A stretch of 64,000 nucleotides of DNA from an uncultured Helicobacter sp. (GTDB lineage Bacteria; Campylobacterota; Campylobacteria; Campylobacterales; Helicobacteraceae). A model generated the notes under the pieces. The model saw only the letters and a list, made by a program, of their open reading frames with translations, had not been told where the DNA came from and made no database searches. Position numbers and translations under genes: made by a program. The first letter of the stretch is position 1; each line of letters starts with the position of its first letter. Positions 61,276 to 64,000 of this stretch are shown here, in pieces. The stretch covers positions 62,001-126,000 of the forward strand of contig CALVBL010000002.1 of assembly GCA_944325775.1 (NCBI GenBank). The letters run 5' to 3'.

Positions 61276-62540
61276 TAGCAGAGATTCTAAAGACATTATG
61301 CAAGCTAGCGCTCATACTGCCTATGTGGGTGTTTGGTCTTAATCTCGATGAGGTCATACGCCTTGCTTTGCAAAATAGCGATGTGATAAAAGAGCAGGAG
61401 TTTAGCACCAAGCAGAGCAAGGCAAATCTTTCCGCGCAGTATGGGAAGTTTGCCCCCAAGATTGGATTACAATACACCATCACGCAAAACACCCGTGTCA
61501 ATGACAGCATTTATACAATAAATCTAAGCAATATTCAAATGAGCTACAATCTCTTTAACGGCTTAAAGGATTTGTATGGGTTTAAGCACTACAAAGATCT
61601 CTATCAAGCCCAGCAGCACATGTATGAAGCGAGCAAACAGGATATTATCCTACTTGCTAAAAGTCTCTATATACAGATTCTCCAAGCCAAAGATAATCTC
61701 GCCATCTCTACAGAATCTATCCGCCTCCTAGAGCTGCAAAAATCCCAAGCCGAGCAATTCTATCTCCAAGGCGTGAAGGCAAAGAGCGATTTGCTTAGTG
61801 TAGAAGTGATGCTCGCTAATGCCAAGGTGACCCAGAGCAATGACAAAAACACACTGCATTACGCCACTCTAGCACTTGAGAAGCTTATTATGCAAGAGGT
61901 TAAGGAGCAGGAGATCGAAGAGATTAGGAACCATGACTTAGAGAGATTGCATTTTGAGCGCGAAAAGCTTATGGGGCTTATGCTCGCCAGTCGCTCTGAA
62001 TATCTCTATATGCAGGAGATTCTCTCCTCTATAGAAAACCAAAAAAAGTCGCTGTATGGGAATTTTTTGCCTATGCTTGATGTGAGTTTTTCGCGGCGAT
62101 GGTACAGCAATGATGTGAGTGTGCTCAACCGCTTCGGAACCAATCTCCAATCCCAAGCGCGCCTAAGTGTGTCGTGGAATTTTTTTAATGGACTTAGCGA
62201 TATGTATGCTATAGAATCTAAGCGGTATGAAGCTCTAGCAACCCAAAGTAGGCTAAGTGATCTCAAAAAAGAAATGGCACTAGCACTTGATAAAGCTCTC
62301 GATGATCTTGCCATCGCCAAGGAGCAGTACGAGGTCTCACAAAAAGCCATCGTGCTTGCAGAGGAAAACTACCGAATCGTGCAAAATCGCTACCAGCAAA
62401 ACATCGAGACTTCACGCGAGCTACTCAATGTCGAGGTGGCGCTCAACCAAGCGCGCTTGCACTTTAATCAATCCCAGCATCGTATCAATCTTGCGCTAGC
62501 TAACCTTGAGCGTATTGTGCAAAATCCGTTGTTATTTTAG
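61272..62540 (+). CDS. TolC-like outer membrane efflux protein
   Basis: 422 residues with signal peptide. Two OEP repeats; helical pairs (e.g. LDEVIRLALQNSDVIKEQEF near the start and ALDKALDDLAIAKEQYEVS near 345). Completes the tripartite pump. ATG 61272 overlaps the pump stop (ATGA) and has GGAGG 8 bases upstream. The order adaptor-pump-channel differs from H. pylori hefABC, where the channel gene is first. Confidence 0.9.
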   Translation: MIAEILKTLCKLALILPMWVFGLNLDEVIRLALQNSDVIKEQEFSTKQSKANLSAQYGKFAPKIGLQYTITQNTRVNDSIYTINLSNIQMSYNLFNGLKDLYGFKHYKDLYQAQQHMYEASKQDIILLAKSLYIQILQAKDNLAISTESIRLLELQKSQAEQFYLQGVKAKSDLLSVEVMLANAKVTQSNDKNTLHYATLALEKLIMQEVKEQEIEEIRNHDLERLHFEREKLMGLMLASRSEYLYMQEILSSIENQKKSLYGNFLPMLDVSFSRRWYSNDVSVLNRFGTNLQSQARLSVSWNFFNGLSDMYAIESKRYEALATQSRLSDLKKEMALALDKALDDLAIAKEQYEVSQKAIVLAEENYRIVQNRYQQNIETSRELLNVEVALNQARLHFNQSQHRINLALANLERIVQNPLLF

Positions 62541-62663
62541 GGTTAGAATCTAAGACATTCTGCTTTTAGTGATAAATGTTTGATTGCTTTATTTGGATTT
62601 GGTTACTACCGCTAAGGTAGTTCGAGATTCTCATCATTTATCATACAATCAAAGGAAAATTAT

Positions 62664-62752
62664 ATGAATAAAATACAAAAATGGACAATGTGTGCTATAG
62701 GTGCAAGTATGCCATTATGATCACCCTCGCTACACTTACAGCTTCTAAGTGA
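62664..62752 (+). pseudogene. Small membrane-peptide ORF with one-base frameshift
   Basis: AAGGA lies just before ATG 62664. The frame gives MNKIQKWTMCAIGASM then P-L and a stop at 62718-62720 (18 residues). Reading one base off from there gives AIMITLATLTASK and a stop at 62750-62752. Restoring one G (ATGGCC for ATGCC near 62709-62712) gives a smooth 29-residue peptide with a single hydrophobic helix. So it is either a decayed or phase-varied small protein gene or a sequencing slip. The hairpin ACTACC-GCTAA-GGTAGT (62605-62621) lies upstream. Confidence 0.4.
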
Positions 62753-62807
62753 TAAGTGCCTCACACCCCGCCAATTTGGGGTTTAAATAAGCAGGTTGTG
62801 GGTTACC

Positions 62808-64000
62808 TTACTCCACAGTTACGGATTTTGCCAAATTTCTTGGCATATCCACATCATTGCCTAGCTTGGTGGCGATTTCTAGGGCTAGGAGTTGTAATAC
62901 TACCATCATCGCATAAAATTCCTCCATATACTCGTTACACTTAGGGATATACACCATATCATCAGCTTCTTGTATCTCCTCACTACAAATCGCACAAATT
63001 GTCGTATCACGCGCACCTAGTTCTTGGACATTGCTTTTGATTTTGTCAAATAGCAGGTGTTTGGGTAAGAGTGCCAGACAAAATAGCTCGGCATCAGCTA
63101 GTGCAATAGGTCCGTGCTTCATCTCACCGCTTGGGTAGCCTTCAGCGTGGAGATAACTAATCTCTTTGAGTTTGAGTGCGCCCTCTAGTGCAAGAGGATA
63201 GAAAATATCTCGCCCGATAAAGAAAAATCCATGTCCATGCAAATACCGCTTAGAAAGTCGCTTCAGTCTATCGTGGAGTTGAGAATCTACCTCTGTAAGC
63301 TTGGTGGCATTAAGCATTGTTTTGGCATGGTGTTTGAGCTCCTGTGTGCGAATATGTCCGCGTAAATGTCCCAAATACACACTCAAAATCCAAAGCACCA
63401 TTACTTGCGTGGCGAAAGCCTTGGTGCTTGCTACACCCTTTTCTATCCCTGCACGTGTGAGGATTGTCCTATCAGATTCACGCACGATGGAGCTATTATC
63501 GACATTGCAGATAGCAAGTGTTTTTAGTCCATTGGTTTTAGCAAGTTTGAGGGCTTCGAGTGTATCGGCGGTTTCACCACTTTGGGAGATACATACAAAA
63601 AGCTCATTTTTGTGCATTACAGGCTGTGCATAGCGAAACTCACTAGCAAACACGACATTGGTGCGGACTTTGGCTAGTCGCTCTAGGAGGTATTTGGCAC
63701 TAAGTCCTGCGTGGTAGCTTGTCCCACACGCACAAATCGTGATTTCTTCAATACCATCAAAAAACTCACCCCCCACTTCTTCAAATCCGATAAACTCATC
63801 ACTCACGCGTCCCATCATCGTTTCTAGCAGGACTTTGTGCTGCTCATAGATTTCTTTCTCCATAAAAAATCGATAACCATCTTTTTGTGCATACGATTTG
63901 GTAATGGTAAGTTCTTTAATATTGGGTAGAGATTCAAAGCTTTGGAGATCCATACGCCCAATCGTGCCATCTTCTACATAATGCACTTTATTTGCAAGCC
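62808..64000 (-). CDS. glmS: Glucosamine-fructose-6-phosphate aminotransferase, C-terminal isomerase part (5' end outside window)
   Basis: About 397 residues of the 3' part. Two SIS domains with CISQSGETADTLEALK (phosphosugar binding) and the later GRDIFYPLALEGALKLKEISYLHAEGYPSGEMKHGP. The C-terminus DVDMPRNLAKSVTVE is canonical. Makes glucosamine-6-phosphate for peptidoglycan and LPS. The N-terminal glutaminase domain and the start lie beyond base 64000; the GTG-like codon at 63984-63986 is internal. Confidence 0.97.
   Translation of the reverse strand, partial: LANKVHYVEDGTIGRMDLQSFESLPNIKELTITKSYAQKDGYRFFMEKEIYEQHKVLLETMMGRVSDEFIGFEEVGGEFFDGIEEITICACGTSYHAGLSAKYLLERLAKVRTNVVFASEFRYAQPVMHKNELFVCISQSGETADTLEALKLAKTNGLKTLAICNVDNSSIVRESDRTILTRAGIEKGVASTKAFATQVMVLWILSVYLGHLRGHIRTQELKHHAKTMLNATKLTEVDSQLHDRLKRLSKRYLHGHGFFFIGRDIFYPLALEGALKLKEISYLHAEGYPSGEMKHGPIALADAELFCLALLPKHLLFDKIKSNVQELGARDTTICAICSEEIQEADDMVYIPKCNEYMEEFYAMMVVLQLLALEIATKLGNDVDMPRNLAKSVTVE

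Noticed and set aside
1..64000. tRNA, rRNA, CRISPR, insertion sequence or prophage
   Set aside because: I looked in the gaps between genes and found no cloverleaf, repeat-spacer array, transposase or integrase; a dedicated scan would still be needed for tRNAs.

Overview
This 64 kb window comes from an Epsilonproteobacterium (Campylobacterota), most likely a Helicobacter of the enterohepatic type. Supporting evidence: the epsilon-type nap operon in the order A-G-H-B-L-D, a ccoNOQP cbb3 oxidase operon, LutABC with a lactate permease, an alpha-carbonic anhydrase, a Csd3-type M23 peptidase next to a PgbA-like protein, and a fdx-ppx-waaC-lpxL block arranged as I remember it from H. pylori. HisIE (histidine synthesis) and the nap operon argue against H. 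pylori itself. GC content looks to be in the mid-40s percent by eye. No rRNA, tRNA, CRISPR array, prophage or insertion sequence was recognised.

Layout. 1-2.7 kb: tail of a chemotaxis receptor, then plsY, folB, msrA and a small tetraheme cytochrome. 2.9-8.5 kb (minus): fdx, ppx/gppA, waaC, lpxL and an MlaE/MlaF-like lipid transporter, an envelope-lipid operon. 8.6-14.1 kb: a Gfo/Idh/MocA oxidoreductase, then on the minus strand rplM-rpsI, ilvE, an SPFH protein, hisIE and a DUF2393-like membrane protein. 14.1-20.9 kb: a 430-bp regulatory region with a strongly folded leader, then napAGHBLD for periplasmic nitrate reduction. 20.8-30.6 kb (minus): a MarR regulator, then a long same-strand run from ccoN to tpiA that holds the cbb3 oxidase, accessory membrane proteins including an unlisted 35-residue one, three pilin-like or membrane-anchored proteins, ydcH, gatC, ung, a TPR protein and tpiA. 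30.8-33.9 kb: dapD, two lipoproteins (one FlgP/LPP20-like) and a PAP2 phosphatase. 34-39.2 kb: lactate permease divergent from lutABC, then a short ModE-like regulator. 39.4-42.8 kb: a broken autotransporter gene and an alpha-carbonic anhydrase bracketed by two 177-bp direct repeats. 42.8-49.6 kb: two divergent M23 peptidases, a NUDT14-like Nudix hydrolase, a short PgbA homologue, flhB and a chemoreceptor with a CxxCH motif in its sensor domain. 49.8-54.3 kb: gatB, an EI24/CysZ-like protein, a Cys-pair lipoprotein and lnt. 54.6-62.5 kb: acetate permease with its DUF485 partner, and an RND efflux tripartite system. The end holds a small frameshifted ORF and the isomerase part of glmS.

Together the genes describe a microaerophile that oxidises lactate (LctP, LutABC), respires oxygen (cbb3) or nitrate (Nap), and invests heavily in its envelope (LPS, lipoproteins, cell-shape peptidases, efflux).

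The observations I find most interesting are: (i) the heptamer AGATTCT (reverse complement AGAATCT) is about 15-fold over-represented and often supplies stop codons or forms inverted pairs, like a DNA uptake or other genome-signature word; (ii) a roughly 130-nt long-range fold upstream of napA; (iii) a pseudopilin-like gene trio directly downstream of the cbb3 operon; (iv) the direct-repeat-flanked carbonic anhydrase cassette next to an autotransporter with two frameshifts.
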